The notes beneath the pieces were generated by a model. That model was not told the origin of the DNA, did no database searches, and saw nothing but the letters and a program-made list of their open reading frames with translations. A stretch of DNA of 64,000 nucleotides from Kalmanozyma brasiliensis GHG001 (Eukaryota; Basidiomycota; Ustilaginomycetes; Ustilaginales), in NCBI RefSeq assembly GCF_000497045.1, contig NW_015961949.1:1-64000 (forward strand), written 5' to 3'. A program made the position numbers and the translations under genes. Below, one piece after another: positions 37,552-47,583 of the stretch; position 1 is the stretch's first letter; each line of letters opens with the position of its first letter.

Positions 37552-38868
37552 ATGCCTGTAGGCACGGAGCGATCTCCACACACGCAAGATGTGCCCAACG
37601 ATGGCAACCGACACACCTGGAACCGCGATGTGTACCTCCTTCTTGCAGCGCGCTTCGTGCGAATGACGGCGTTTGGATCCTCATCTCTCGTCCTGGCGCT
37701 CTTCCTCTCGAGTCTCGACCAGACGCCCGTACAAGTGGGCCGCTTTCTCACTCTCACGCTGGTGGGCGACTTTCTGCTCTCGTTTGTCCTCACTTTCACC
37801 GCAGATTCGCTACTCGGACGGCGCAACACGCTTCGGCTCGGTGCGCTGTCGATGCTCCTGTCCGGCCTGGTGTTTGCGACGGCTAGCAATGTCAATGTGC
37901 TTCTTGTCGCTGCGATCTTTGGCGTGATCAGCCCGTCCGGTGGGGAGATTGGGCCATTCAGGGCGGTAGAGGAAAGCATCCTCGCCGGGTTGGTGGACAA
38001 GCAGCACAGACCGGCGCTGTTTGGATCCTTCATCGTGACGGGAGCGCTTGCTGCCAGTCTGTCTACATGGCTCGGCGGGCTGCTCAACAAGCTAGTTGAC
38101 GCAGACAGTCGAGACGCCATGATGTGGTACTACAGGTGCGTCTTTGTCGTGTACGCTGTGATGGGATTGCTCAAGCTTCTACTTTCGCTCTCACTCAGCG
38201 ATCGCTGCGAAGTTCGCACGCGCGTCGAACCGCAGCCAGCAAGAGAGGCCGACGAGCGCGATCCACTGCTCTCGCAGCAAGCAGCAGACCCGCCAACAGC
38301 GGACACGCCGTTCAGCAACCGTCGGTTCGCTCTCCTCTGCACGCTCTTCGCCATCGACTCGCTCGGCAGCGGCATGGCTTCGCAAACACTCACGTCCTGG
38401 TTCCTCTCGCGCAAGTTCAACGCGGAGCTTGCGTCGCTCGGCAGCATCCTCTCTGCCGCGCTGCTTGTCTCTGCAACATCGAACCTCTTCTCTGCGCGAA
38501 TAGCGAAACGACTCGGGCTCGTCGTGACAATGGTGGTAACCCACCTGCCCGCCAACATCTTTCTTGCAATGATCCCTTTGCCTTCGGGTCTGGGTCTCAC
38601 ATCGGCGCTGATTGTCGCGAGAGCAGCGACGTCGTCGATGGACCAAGCGCCGCGATCCGCTTTCCTGTCCGCCTTTGTGCCGGACCATCAAAGAACGAGG
38701 GTCCTCGGTCTGGTCACCACGGTACAGACGCTGGCTCAGTCAGGAGGGCCGTCGCTCACAGGTTGGTTCGCCGAGAAGGGGAAGATGGGCTGGGCATTCC
38801 ATACAGCTGGCGCGCTCAAGGCGGGATACGATCTAGGACTACTTGCTGCTTTCTCTGCTGTCAACTGA
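37552..38868 (+). CDS. Major facilitator superfamily transporter
   Basis: A 438-residue polytopic membrane protein with about 11-12 predicted helices in two halves. An MFS motif-A-like loop, ADSLLGRRNTLRLG, lies between helices 2 and 3. The central cytoplasmic loop is polar and contains DERDPLLSQQ, a possible dileucine sorting signal. The second half starts FALLCTLFAIDSLGSG. The substrate is unknown. The start at 37552 (MPVGTERSPH) precedes the first helix by about 20 residues; an in-frame ATG near 37453 would add about 33. A broken copy of its last 16 codons lies at 33657-33703. It is tail-to-tail with the aldehyde dehydrogenase gene. Confidence 0.85.
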   Translation: MPVGTERSPHTQDVPNDGNRHTWNRDVYLLLAARFVRMTAFGSSSLVLALFLSSLDQTPVQVGRFLTLTLVGDFLLSFVLTFTADSLLGRRNTLRLGALSMLLSGLVFATASNVNVLLVAAIFGVISPSGGEIGPFRAVEESILAGLVDKQHRPALFGSFIVTGALAASLSTWLGGLLNKLVDADSRDAMMWYYRCVFVVYAVMGLLKLLLSLSLSDRCEVRTRVEPQPAREADERDPLLSQQAADPPTADTPFSNRRFALLCTLFAIDSLGSGMASQTLTSWFLSRKFNAELASLGSILSAALLVSATSNLFSARIAKRLGLVVTMVVTHLPANIFLAMIPLPSGLGLTSALIVARAATSSMDQAPRSAFLSAFVPDHQRTRVLGLVTTVQTLAQSGGPSLTGWFAEKGKMGWAFHTAGALKAGYDLGLLAAFSAVN

Positions 38869-38982
38869 ACGATACATCAATGTCAGTCTGAGGCCTGTAC
38901 ATTGTATTGAGAGGAAGCTTGCCATCTAGACGCAGAGGTAGTGTATGTGTGATGTACGAGTAAGGCACAGACATCATTGCGG

Positions 38983-39048
38983 TGTGGAAGCGCCGTTGCA
39001 AAGGCCGACTTCGAGAAATAAAAATAAAATCAAAAATAAATAAAAAAC
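38983..39048. repeat. 18-bp direct repeat, right copy, and following A-rich tract
   Basis: The right copy of TGTGGAAGCGCCGTTGCA is at 38983-39000. An A-rich tract with spaced T residues follows at about 39015-39048, bounded on both sides by ACTTCG. This is the most AT-rich stretch between the transporter and aldehyde dehydrogenase genes. Confidence 0.85.
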
Positions 39049-39149
39049 TTCGCGGGCGTCAGCGCCACTAGAGACGATCACACGGATCAAACCATCAGAC
39101 TAAGTGGCGTCAACTTTGTATTGAAATGGAGTCTCTTAAGCTACATCGT

Positions 39150-40598
39150 TCAGGCCTTGGGCAGCCAGATTGCCTGCAGCTGGGTATAGGCGGTCAGTCC
39201 GGCCCTACCGTGCTCGGCGCCAATACCGGAGCTCTTCATGCCGCCGAAAGGAACAGCAGGGTGGTGATGCACCATGCATCCTACCCAAACCGTTCCCGTC
39301 TCGATTTGACGAGCGATGCGCTCAGCCTGCTCGAGATCATCGCCCCAGATAGTCGACCCAAGCCCCCATTCGGAGTCATTGACACGCTTGAGGAGGTCGG
39401 CCTCATCCTTCCACTTGAGCAGCGGCACGATGGGACCGAAGGGCTCCTCCTGAACCAGTCGGCTGTCCTCGGGAGGGTTGTCGACGATGCTGAGAGGGTA
39501 GAAGTAGCCCAGCTTCTTCTCAGTCTCACCACCTGTGACAAAATTGAAGTTGCCCTTTTTTGCCTCGTCGAAGAACTCGCCGACCTTCTCGTACTGCATC
39601 TTGTTGTTGATGGGGCCAAAGGTGACGCCCTCCTCGTTACCGGGGCCGACCTTGAAGTTCTGGACGACCTTGGCAAGGGTCGCCTTGAATTCGTCATAGA
39701 TGTCCTCGTGGACGTAGATGCGCTTAGCGGCGATACAGACCTGGCCCGAGTTGAAGAAGGCGCTGAGCAGAACATTCTGAGCAGCCTCGGCCATGTTGTT
39801 CTGCTTGGGCAGCACGACACAGGGGTCGTTGCCTCCCAGCTCGAGGGTGAATCGCTTGAGGGTGGCGGAGCAGCTCTTGGCCACAAGACGACCGGTCACG
39901 GTGCTGCCGGTGAAGGAGATCTTCTGGATCTTGGGATGCTCGGTGATCCAAGGTCCGAGGTGGTCGTCACCGACGACAATCTGGACGACACCGGCGGGGA
40001 AGAACTTCTGAGCAGCCTCGACGATTCGAATGTCACAGAGAGGCGTAAAGGGCGAAGGCTTGATGATGATACAGTTACCGGTGATCACGGCCTGCGAGAT
40101 CTTCCAGATCATGAGCAGGATAGGGAAGTTCCAGGGGACGATGCCGGCACACACGCCGAGAGGGAGGTACCTCTCGATCGCCTTGTGCGTGTCGTTCTCG
40201 TGGACGACCCTCTCGTCGAGGCGAGTCTTGGCCAGGTCAGTGAACCAAGGCAGACTGCTCTGCACCTCGTGCTCAGCGAACTGGTGCGCTTTGCCCTGCT
40301 CGGCAGTGAGTAGCTTGACGAGCTCAGGGCCCATGGCCTTGAACTCCTCACCGTACTGCTCGAGCAGCTTGGCTCGCTCGTCCCACGAGGTCTTGGACCA
40401 CGAAGCGAAAGCGGCGCGAGCAGCATCGACAGCCTGGTCGACGGTCTCCTTAGTGGCGATGGGCACCTGGGCGACGACCTTCTCGGTGGCGGGGTCGATG
40501 ACATCGAGCATCTTGGCGCCGTTAGTGTCAACGGTCTTGCCGTTGATCACGTGCGAGAAGGGCGCATCGAGGAGTTTGGAAGCGACGCCGACAGCCAT
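39150..40598 (-). CDS. NAD(P)-dependent aldehyde dehydrogenase
   Basis: A 482-residue enzyme that oxidises aldehydes to acids. It contains the PWNFP segment with Asn157, the cofactor loop FTGSTVTG (229-236), the general base Glu254 in LELGGNDP, the catalytic Cys288 in SGQVCIAAKR, and a C-terminal PFGGMKSSGIG segment. The length fits a cytosolic, succinate-semialdehyde- or lactaldehyde-like subgroup, and no targeting peptide is evident from the start MAVGVASK. An ATG 39 codons upstream would read through leader and the region of the TATA element, so it is rejected. The terminal gene of the accessory region. Confidence 0.95.
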   Translation of the reverse strand: MAVGVASKLLDAPFSHVINGKTVDTNGAKMLDVIDPATEKVVAQVPIATKETVDQAVDAARAAFASWSKTSWDERAKLLEQYGEEFKAMGPELVKLLTAEQGKAHQFAEHEVQSSLPWFTDLAKTRLDERVVHENDTHKAIERYLPLGVCAGIVPWNFPILLMIWKISQAVITGNCIIIKPSPFTPLCDIRIVEAAQKFFPAGVVQIVVGDDHLGPWITEHPKIQKISFTGSTVTGRLVAKSCSATLKRFTLELGGNDPCVVLPKQNNMAEAAQNVLLSAFFNSGQVCIAAKRIYVHEDIYDEFKATLAKVVQNFKVGPGNEEGVTFGPINNKMQYEKVGEFFDEAKKGNFNFVTGGETEKKLGYFYPLSIVDNPPEDSRLVQEEPFGPIVPLLKWKDEADLLKRVNDSEWGLGSTIWGDDLEQAERIARQIETGTVWVGCMVHHHPAVPFGGMKSSGIGAEHGRAGLTAYTQLQAIWLPKA

Positions 40599-40684
40599 TG
40601 TAGTCAATTTTGGATGGAATACGGGAGGCACGGTAAAGGGGAGTGTTGTGAGGTGACGCCTGTTGACGGGGCAAGCCATTCCAG

Positions 40685-40696
40685 CATATATATAGT
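40685..40696 (-). promoter_or_regulatory. TATA box of aldehyde dehydrogenase gene
   Basis: CTATATATATG on the minus strand lies about 90 nt upstream of the start codon. It is one of the strongest TATA elements in the window and suggests inducible expression. Confidence 0.65.
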
Positions 40697-41558
40697 CTTT
40701 CTTCAAAGGGGACACAGACAGGCACGGGCCGACGACTTGGCGGAGAAGGACGCTCGAGAGCAGCAGCGCAGGGCTCTGTTGGCTCGGTCAGATAAATTGC
40801 CGAGCTATAGCAGTAGTGCGGGGTTGGAGGCGGTACACCACCGCTGAGGTCGCAGACTGCGCTAATGCCCGCACAAGACGCACTGCGGGCACCGCACGGA
40901 TGGGCTCTTTGCCTCTCCGTGTTGGCCGCTCTGTCACAGACACGGGCTCCCAAGTTGGGCGATGTACCACGGACGGGGTAAGTAGGCCCCACCTGCAATA
41001 ATTGACACAGACGCGCCACTGCGGCCAAGACCCTGGAGAGCAGCTTGCCGAGCGGTGACACACGGCCTTCGGACGTCGTCAATCCGCGCGGCTTGTCAGA
41101 TCTCGTGCCTGAACACAGACGCCGGATCGACACACAGCCGAAATTTCCTCACTCGCTGTTAAGACTCGTACACCACCCATACACCACCACCTCTGCGTCT
41201 ACAGTAGATTGCAGACTACCTCTCAATACAATGATGTGCCTCTCTGTGTGCCAGTCAACCTTGAAGCCGTGGTGAATTGCTCATACCGCTACTTCGATGG
41301 ACAGACGGGCATCACCCGGCGAGCTGTACAGTCTCGACGGTAGCCACTTGCCTCGTGGAGTCTTGAGCAGCGCTCACGCTCATGCAAAGGCAGCGCCCGT
41401 ACCCGCAGGTTCATTTGCGGGCAGCTGAGACACCACCAAGACGCCGTCTTTACAGCATGCTGCACTCAATCAGCGCTCTTATACGAGTCATCAACTGATA
41501 CATCACTAGTACACTGAAGACGAGATGCTTAAAATTACAATCTTGCGGCCGATCGGGT
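40697..41558. other. Intergenic, no supported gene
   Basis: About 860 bp lies upstream of the aldehyde dehydrogenase gene and downstream of SMC5. It should hold the promoter of the former and the 3' UTR of the latter. No repeat or RNA gene recognised. Confidence 0.5.
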
Positions 41559-44500
41559 CTAGCGTCGGACACTGCGACTTCGGCTCCTAACGCTGCCACT
41601 CCGAAGCAGCCCATTCACCCCGCCATTCAACCCGTTCGACTCCCAAACGCCCTGCATGACCCTCGTCACGCTCTCCAACCTCCCTGTCTGCATCCCCAGC
41701 GCGCGCTTCCTCGCCTCGTGCACCTTGCCAAAGTTGAACCTCCTCTCGCCGTACACGCCGTTATTGACCAGCAGCACCTTCTGCAGCTCATGCACCGCCA
41801 AATCGGGCAACAGCTTGGGCGTGATCAAAAAGTACTGGCTCGCATGAGGTTGGCACGTCAGCCCGACGATGTGGTTGTGCGTCACCCGCTCTGCGGTTGG
41901 GTCCATGCCCTGGTTGATCTCGTCCACCAGCGTGAATGGCGAGCGTGACAGCTGGAGGAGCGACATGATGTACATGATCGTGCTGAGCGTGCGCTCGCCT
42001 CCCGACTGGTGTTGGGCAGAAAGCGGGGCGAGCTCTTCGGCGTTGCGGAACTTGACCATGATCTCCAGCTTCCACTTTTCGAAGTCGGGATCCTCGACGA
42101 TGCGCAGCTCGCCGGCGAGACCCATGTCGTCAAAGGCTCTGGTGAATTGACGCGAGACCTCGCCAATGACGCCGCGCAGGGTTGGCTCCCACTTGCCGCG
42201 CAGGGCGGTGATCTTATCGGTCGTCTTGGTCTGCAGATCGGTGAGGTCGGAGATCTCGGCCGTCATCGACGCGATCTCGCGCTGTCGCTCGCGGAACTGA
42301 TCAATGACTTCTGGGCGGACACCCTCGGCGAGCTCGAGCTTGCTCTGCTCGGCACGCAGCTCGGCATTGAGTCGGTCGAGATCCAGCAATTCATCGTCAT
42401 CCGGGTCGAGATCCGAGATCAGCTCGCCTGCCTCGTCGATCAGCCGCTGTACCTGGTTGCGCAGCTCGGTGGCTTCTCTGCGCGCGTGCGCGTGCGCTTT
42501 GGTCGCTTCCTCGAGTAATGTTCCTAGCTCGCGCTCTCCCTCCTCGAGATCGCGCAGCCGGTTCTCGAGACCAGCGGCCGTCGCGTCCCACTGCCACTTG
42601 CTGAGCGAGGCGATGTGCTTGCGGTCTGCCACCTTGGACATCTGCACCGTCTGGGCACACAGATCCTCCATCTTCTGGGAGCGACGCTGCGCCATCTTGC
42701 GCACCTCCTTCATCAGGCGGGCGCGCTTCTCTTCGGCGGAGGGCTCGCGTTCCTTGTCGCGCAGCTCGCGGCGACGGTGCTCGATGAGCGCGGACTCTTT
42801 CTCCCAGGCGCGCTGTGCGCCGACCCGGTCGCGCTTGGCGGCCTTGAGGTCGTTCATCTGCTGCTCCAGGCGCGCCAATTCGCCCTGGATAGATTTGTCC
42901 TCTTTGATGAGCTGGAGGGTTCTCCCTTCGAGCTCCTTCTTCTGTGCACTGAGCTGCTGGATCTGCGTCGTAAGCTGTCGCTGACGGTCCTTGTCGATGG
43001 CGTCGACCAGGTTGCGGGCGGGTCTGAGTCGGCGGGACATGGTTTGGCGGATGTTGTTGCCGTAGCGTGAGACATTGATCGTGAAGGACTCGCCGGAGGC
43101 GACGAAGCGCAAGAACTTGCCGGATCGCTCGATGCGCTCCACATCGGTGTTTTGGCTCAGTGTCACGGGCACGCGGTTGAGATACGCCTGCTTGCAGAGG
43201 AAAGCGAGCACGGCGGGCGGACCGTCGATGAGGTTGATGAGGTAGTCATCGAAGCCGAAGGAGGCCAGCTCTTCGCGCGGCACGTCGGGTCGGAGCATCT
43301 CCGGTCCGGACGTGAGCTGCGAGCCGATGGTGACGTGAAAGTCCAATTTGTCGTTGACTTCGCCGTTGAAAAGAAGGTAGTCTTCCTGCGTCTGGCATAT
43401 AAACGTCTTTTGTTGGACCCACGAAATGGCGTTTTCGACGGCAGAGGCGTACCTCTGGTCCTTGAGCGAGATCTCCAGCAGTACTGGCTCGTGCACCGGC
43501 TTGCGAAATCGATGCTGGTTCTCGCGCAACCACAAGACGGCCTTGTAGGTACCCGAGTCGGCGTTGCGCAGCATCTCGAGTCGCTGTTGCGGCACACTGT
43601 CTAGCTGAGCTAGCCGCTGGCGACAGTTGTCGGTGCTCTTGTCGATGGTGTGGCTCTCGAGGTTGACTTCTCCGATCTGGCGCTGGATGTCGCCGCGGCG
43701 TGTGCTGAGGTCGTCGTACTTTTTGCGCTTGCCGCGAAACTCGGCTTCGATCTCGGCCGTGTCTTGAACACCTGGTGCTTCGCCGAGCTGCGCAGAACGG
43801 TCGGCGATCTCTTTGCGCAGCTCTTGCACTCGACGGGCACGATCCTGGTCCTTGCGGGTGAGCGTGCCCACCTCGGTCAACCTGGATTCAATCTCTTTTC
43901 CGACGTCCTCGACGTCTCTTACGAGAGTGCGACGCTTCTTCTCGTCGCTGCTGTAGACGTTCTCGAGCCGCTGAAGCTCGACTTTGAGCTTGCCCGTCTT
44001 GTCGTCGAGGTCCTTACGCTTTTGTCGGATGGGCTCGTTTCGCGCCATGGCCTCGGTCAGCTCTTGACGCTTCCTTTCGCGCTCTTGCTGCAAGTCGGTG
44101 ACGTTCTGTTTGGTCCTGTTGTAGTCGGCCATGGCGATCATGACTTCAAGCTTCTCGATCCGGTGCTCGATCTCTTGTCGCTCTTCGAAACGTTGCACGT
44201 CGACTTGGAGGGCCTGGTTGCGCTGCTCGAGATGCGCTTTTTCCTCCTGCTTGCCCTTGAGCTGGTTGGCAATCTCTGCGGCTGCCTTGCCGTGCTGGTT
44301 GAGTTTTTCGTGCCATCGCACAAGTTTGGCACCGCCTACCGCCTTTTCGGTCTCGACCAGTCGCTTGGCGTCGGTCATCTTGGCGAACTCGTGCACCTTG
44401 TCTTGCGGGAGGAAGGAGCACAGGTTGCCGACGTCAATGTCGTATTCGGCTACCATGGCGAGCACGTCGGTCTTGGTGGTGGATCGACCGTTGACAGACC

Positions 44501-45437
44501 AGTCGCTCTTGTTGCTGGAGGTGGTGAGCGTACGTCGAATGACCGGATTGGCGGTGCCTGGCCTTGACTGCAGCTCTACCTCAATCCAGCCGTCGGTCTC
44601 GCCGCGCTTGACGAACGAGCCGAGGTGAGAAGCACGACCGAGCAGACTTGGATGACCCCCCAGACCGAGAGCAATGGCGCAAGCGATACTGCTCTTGCCG
44701 GTACCGTTGGGACCGCAGATAAGGTTGAGATAAGGGCCGACGCGGAACTCGACCGAGTCGTAGGTGAGAAAGTTGGAGAGTGCAATGCGTCGAATGGCGC
44801 CCGGAAGGTACTTGTCTGCGGAGCGTTGCTTTCGGGTATTCTGCTCCGCACTGTTGGCAGCTTCCAGGTCTGCGGGAACAATGCTCTCGGGAGGTGCGTC
44901 TGCAAGGTCAAGCTCGTCTTCGTCTTGTTCGCCTGGTTCCGCGTCGTCATCCGAGTCGACCAAACGCACGGCGTTCCGCTTCCGCCGCGGCGAAGGCGAA
45001 GGTGAAGTGCCATTGGTCATCTGCGACGATGTGCCTTCGGCTCGTCTGCGCTTGGACGGAGATCTCGATGGTGTGCGAGCTACATGTCGGCCATTTGCGC
45101 CCTGGATGCCATTGCTAGTAGAAGCAGTCGGCTGCGTGTTGGTTCTTGCGGGTGATGGAGACGGGAAGTCGGCCTCTGGAGAAGGGGAGCGTTTGAGCCC
45201 TCTGCGCTGAGACAAGTCCGCCTGCGACCTGGAGCGCTTCATGGTGGCACGACTGGAATTGGTCTCTTCGGTGAGCGCTTGACGAGACGATGACGTGCCA
45301 GCAGAGGGGCGACTCGACCCGCTATTGCGACTGCGCGAAGGACTTTGTGAAGTGTAGGGGTCAAAGTCTTGATCCTGGGAGGCACGGATGAAGGAGGAGG
45401 AGGGTAAAGCGGAGGAACGTGGACCCTTGACAGACAT
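41559..45437 (-). CDS. SMC5: SMC5, subunit of the SMC5/6 genome-maintenance complex
   Basis: A 1292-residue ATPase that pairs with SMC6 and acts in homologous recombination repair and replication stress in the nucleus. A disordered N-terminal extension of about 205 residues precedes the head. Walker A GPNGTGKS is at 242-249. Two long coiled coils flank a hinge that includes the SAVENAISWVQQKTF segment. The ABC signature QSGGERTLS starts at 1144, and Walker B FTLVDEINQGMD follows at about 1168. LVDEINQGMDP is characteristic of SMC5 and separates it from SMC1-4 and SMC6. The C-terminus ends in a short Arg/Ser tail. Confidence 0.97.
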   Translation of the reverse strand: MSVKGPRSSALPSSSFIRASQDQDFDPYTSQSPSRSRNSGSSRPSAGTSSSRQALTEETNSSRATMKRSRSQADLSQRRGLKRSPSPEADFPSPSPARTNTQPTASTSNGIQGANGRHVARTPSRSPSKRRRAEGTSSQMTNGTSPSPSPRRKRNAVRLVDSDDDAEPGEQDEDELDLADAPPESIVPADLEAANSAEQNTRKQRSADKYLPGAIRRIALSNFLTYDSVEFRVGPYLNLICGPNGTGKSSIACAIALGLGGHPSLLGRASHLGSFVKRGETDGWIEVELQSRPGTANPVIRRTLTTSSNKSDWSVNGRSTTKTDVLAMVAEYDIDVGNLCSFLPQDKVHEFAKMTDAKRLVETEKAVGGAKLVRWHEKLNQHGKAAAEIANQLKGKQEEKAHLEQRNQALQVDVQRFEERQEIEHRIEKLEVMIAMADYNRTKQNVTDLQQERERKRQELTEAMARNEPIRQKRKDLDDKTGKLKVELQRLENVYSSDEKKRRTLVRDVEDVGKEIESRLTEVGTLTRKDQDRARRVQELRKEIADRSAQLGEAPGVQDTAEIEAEFRGKRKKYDDLSTRRGDIQRQIGEVNLESHTIDKSTDNCRQRLAQLDSVPQQRLEMLRNADSGTYKAVLWLRENQHRFRKPVHEPVLLEISLKDQRYASAVENAISWVQQKTFICQTQEDYLLFNGEVNDKLDFHVTIGSQLTSGPEMLRPDVPREELASFGFDDYLINLIDGPPAVLAFLCKQAYLNRVPVTLSQNTDVERIERSGKFLRFVASGESFTINVSRYGNNIRQTMSRRLRPARNLVDAIDKDRQRQLTTQIQQLSAQKKELEGRTLQLIKEDKSIQGELARLEQQMNDLKAAKRDRVGAQRAWEKESALIEHRRRELRDKEREPSAEEKRARLMKEVRKMAQRRSQKMEDLCAQTVQMSKVADRKHIASLSKWQWDATAAGLENRLRDLEEGERELGTLLEEATKAHAHARREATELRNQVQRLIDEAGELISDLDPDDDELLDLDRLNAELRAEQSKLELAEGVRPEVIDQFRERQREIASMTAEISDLTDLQTKTTDKITALRGKWEPTLRGVIGEVSRQFTRAFDDMGLAGELRIVEDPDFEKWKLEIMVKFRNAEELAPLSAQHQSGGERTLSTIMYIMSLLQLSRSPFTLVDEINQGMDPTAERVTHNHIVGLTCQPHASQYFLITPKLLPDLAVHELQKVLLVNNGVYGERRFNFGKVHEARKRALGMQTGRLESVTRVMQGVWESNGLNGGVNGLLRSGSVRSRSRSVRR

Positions 45438-46087
45438 GGCGAGAGTCTACAGCCGCATGGCCGGCGCAATGGCTCGAGTGACGACGATTGATCGGTATGG
45501 ATGCAAGTTAGACGCAGATGCCGATAGATGAATGCGATGATGAAGTGCAGATCTGAGGCGCAAATTCAGAAGCCGCGTTGCGCAACTGGTGGGGCGATCT
45601 AGATGCCCAGTTTGAGATACTACGAGGACTATGGACCGTTTGACTGGTTAGCGATGGGGTCCTGCGATGATGACGGTGGGGCTGAAGCGTGGCTGAGTCG
45701 ATTGTCGGAGAGGCGATAAGGTGAGAGGCTGACAAGAAGATACGATCTGCCACAGGTCTCATCAAGCAGCAAAATTGGCGGTGCGGCAAGTACTCTTCTC
45801 GCGTTTCACCAAAAGTGCATTTGGCAGGCAGAGAGAGACGCGCTTTGGCGAGTGTTGGACTCGCAGGAAAAAGGTGCAAAGCGCGCTCGAACAAAGCTGA
45901 GTCTTCTTGAGAAGTAGGTGGAGACATCCACTTGACCAGTGTCGGTGTTGCTCTCATGGGCGCCATACGCGTAAAGAGCATCTCGCTCAGCCTTTCACAT
46001 CATCCCAGAAAGTGGGCTTGCATGGCAGTGACCTTACATATGATCAAACGGTCCTATTTCTTTCGATTGCTCGCCTTACAGCTACAC
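45438..46087. other. Intergenic, no supported gene
   Basis: This 650-bp stretch lies upstream of SMC5 and downstream of the GPALPP gene. No conserved frame or repeat seen. Confidence 0.5.
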
Positions 46088-47389
46088 CTACAGAAAGCGC
46101 CTCGAACCACTGCCAAAACGATCACCAAGAGTGTTGGCATCGGCCACCATCTTGCCCCTCTTCTTCTCGTCCATCAGTCTGCCACCGACGCTGAGCGCCG
46201 CGTCGCGATCCCAGATCATCGGAGCCGCCGCTTTTCCGGACCTCACCTCCTCCTCTTCCCTCTCCTTGCGTGTCTTTGTGCTTTTGCGTTCCTTCCCACG
46301 TTCTCTGTCATCATCCTTCTTGTCGCGGCCTCGTTCGGATTCCTTCCTCTTGCGACGGTCCCTCCGTCTCTGCTCGTCATCGGAAGTGTCCGCGTGGCGT
46401 CGTGAGCCGTGAGAATGATGCGAGTCATCCCGTCGGCTGCTCCGGTGGCGGTGCGAAGAAGTGGAAGCGCCATCGCGGTCTCGTGATCTGTGATTCGAGT
46501 CGGGCGACCTCGACCGCGATCGGTGTCTACTCCGACTGTCGCTGTGACTGTGTCGGGAGGAGCGTCGGTCATCGTCGTGCCTCCTTCGCTTCTCTCTCCG
46601 CCTCTCTTCCCTCGCCTCATCCTCCAGTCTGTCCTTCAGCTCTCGTCTTCGACGTTCGTTATGCTCCTGCACGAGACTCTTCTTCCCGCTTCTGCCATCC
46701 GCGACAGCTGCAGCGATGCTCGAGTCCCGCCTAGCCGTCCGCTCTCTCTCGAGCGCTTCCTTGTTGCTGATGGCTGAGGCGCCCTTGGCTGAAACACCAG
46801 ACACTTCGTCCTGCATCCGCTTCAACCTCTCTTCGGGCGTCTCAGTCCACAGACTCGTATCTGCATCCTCGACCGCGCCTCCTCCACGCGCCGATACGCG
46901 GGGCGTCGACTGTGCAAACCCGCGCGATTTCAGGTTCAGTGGGTCTCCTGCGACCGCCTGCAGCGACGAGGCGTTTGATAGAGATGGTGGTAGGAGCATC
47001 CATTCCGGTCGAGAATTGGCGGCTCTTTCGGCGGCGAGGCGCGCTTCTTGCTCGGCTGCATTCTTGCGTGCTTCTCGCTCGAGGAAGGCTCGCGCGCCAT
47101 CGTTGAGGCCGTGAGAAGGTGGCGCGTTGGATGGAAGGACGGGACCGACGGAGGGCCCGTCTTCTGGAGAGAGGCTTCTGGAACGAGAGCTGGATGCTGA
47201 GTCGGAGCGAGACCGTATGAGGTCAGCTGGTAGCTGGGGTCCCGCAGCTGCAGGTCGTATTGATGGACGACTCGATCCCTCCGAGCCTGAAGGCGAGGGA
47301 GATCGAGAAGACGAGCCCGAGTCCGATCGTGACCGCGATCTTCTCGATGGCTGAGCCGTTGGAGGCAGCTGCGGCCCAATTGTCGACAT
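46088..47389 (-). CDS. GPALPP-motif (DUF3752) protein, probably nuclear
   Basis: A 433-residue protein with GPALPP-family hallmarks. Three GP(x)LP motifs lie in the first 100 residues (IGPQLPP, AGPQLPAD, VGPVLPS). They are followed by PEWMLLPP and the WTETPEER motif. The C-terminal DUF3752 block runs from MIWDRDAALSVGGR to GDRFGSGSRRFL. Between them lie long Arg/Ser/His and Lys/Glu runs like those of splicing-associated proteins. The molecular role of the family is not established. The start MSTIGPQLPP is set by the first GP motif. The gene is divergent from the WW/FF gene, with 194 bp between the start codons. Confidence 0.85.
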   Translation of the reverse strand: MSTIGPQLPPTAQPSRRSRSRSDSGSSSRSPSPSGSEGSSRPSIRPAAAGPQLPADLIRSRSDSASSSRSRSLSPEDGPSVGPVLPSNAPPSHGLNDGARAFLEREARKNAAEQEARLAAERAANSRPEWMLLPPSLSNASSLQAVAGDPLNLKSRGFAQSTPRVSARGGGAVEDADTSLWTETPEERLKRMQDEVSGVSAKGASAISNKEALERERTARRDSSIAAAVADGRSGKKSLVQEHNERRRRELKDRLEDEAREERRREKRRRHDDDRRSSRHSHSDSRSRHRSRSRSPDSNHRSRDRDGASTSSHRHRSSRRDDSHHSHGSRRHADTSDDEQRRRDRRKRKESERGRDKKDDDRERGKERKSTKTRKEREEEEVRSGKAAAPMIWDRDAALSVGGRLMDEKKRGKMVADANTLGDRFGSGSRRFL

Positions 47390-47583
47390 CTTCCCGCTCC
47401 TCAATGTGAGGTTGACCCTATCAGCCTGGTAGTGGTGGATGGCGCAGACTTCCTCAGACCCTGTCAAGGCGAGCTTGTGTGGAGTTTCTGGCCAAAAAAA
47501 GTCGACCGAATTCCGAACCTCTCGAATCACTTCTTCCTGCGTTCACAACTTGACCTTTCTACCTTCAATCATATCACAAGAGC

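Noticed and set aside
37324..39048. Transporter gene as a retrocopy with target-site duplication and poly-A tail
   Set aside because: The right-hand repeat lies before the A-rich tract, not after it, and intronless genes are the rule here, so the retrocopy signature does not hold.
39126..40313. 395-codon open frame antisense to the aldehyde dehydrogenase gene
   Set aside because: It lies within the dehydrogenase on the opposite strand. Long antisense frames arise from the GC-rich third-position bias, and the translation shows no domain.
43650..44567. 305-codon open frame antisense to the SMC5 coiled coil
   Set aside because: Leu/Val-rich translation is the mirror of a Lys/Glu/Arg coiled coil; not a membrane protein.
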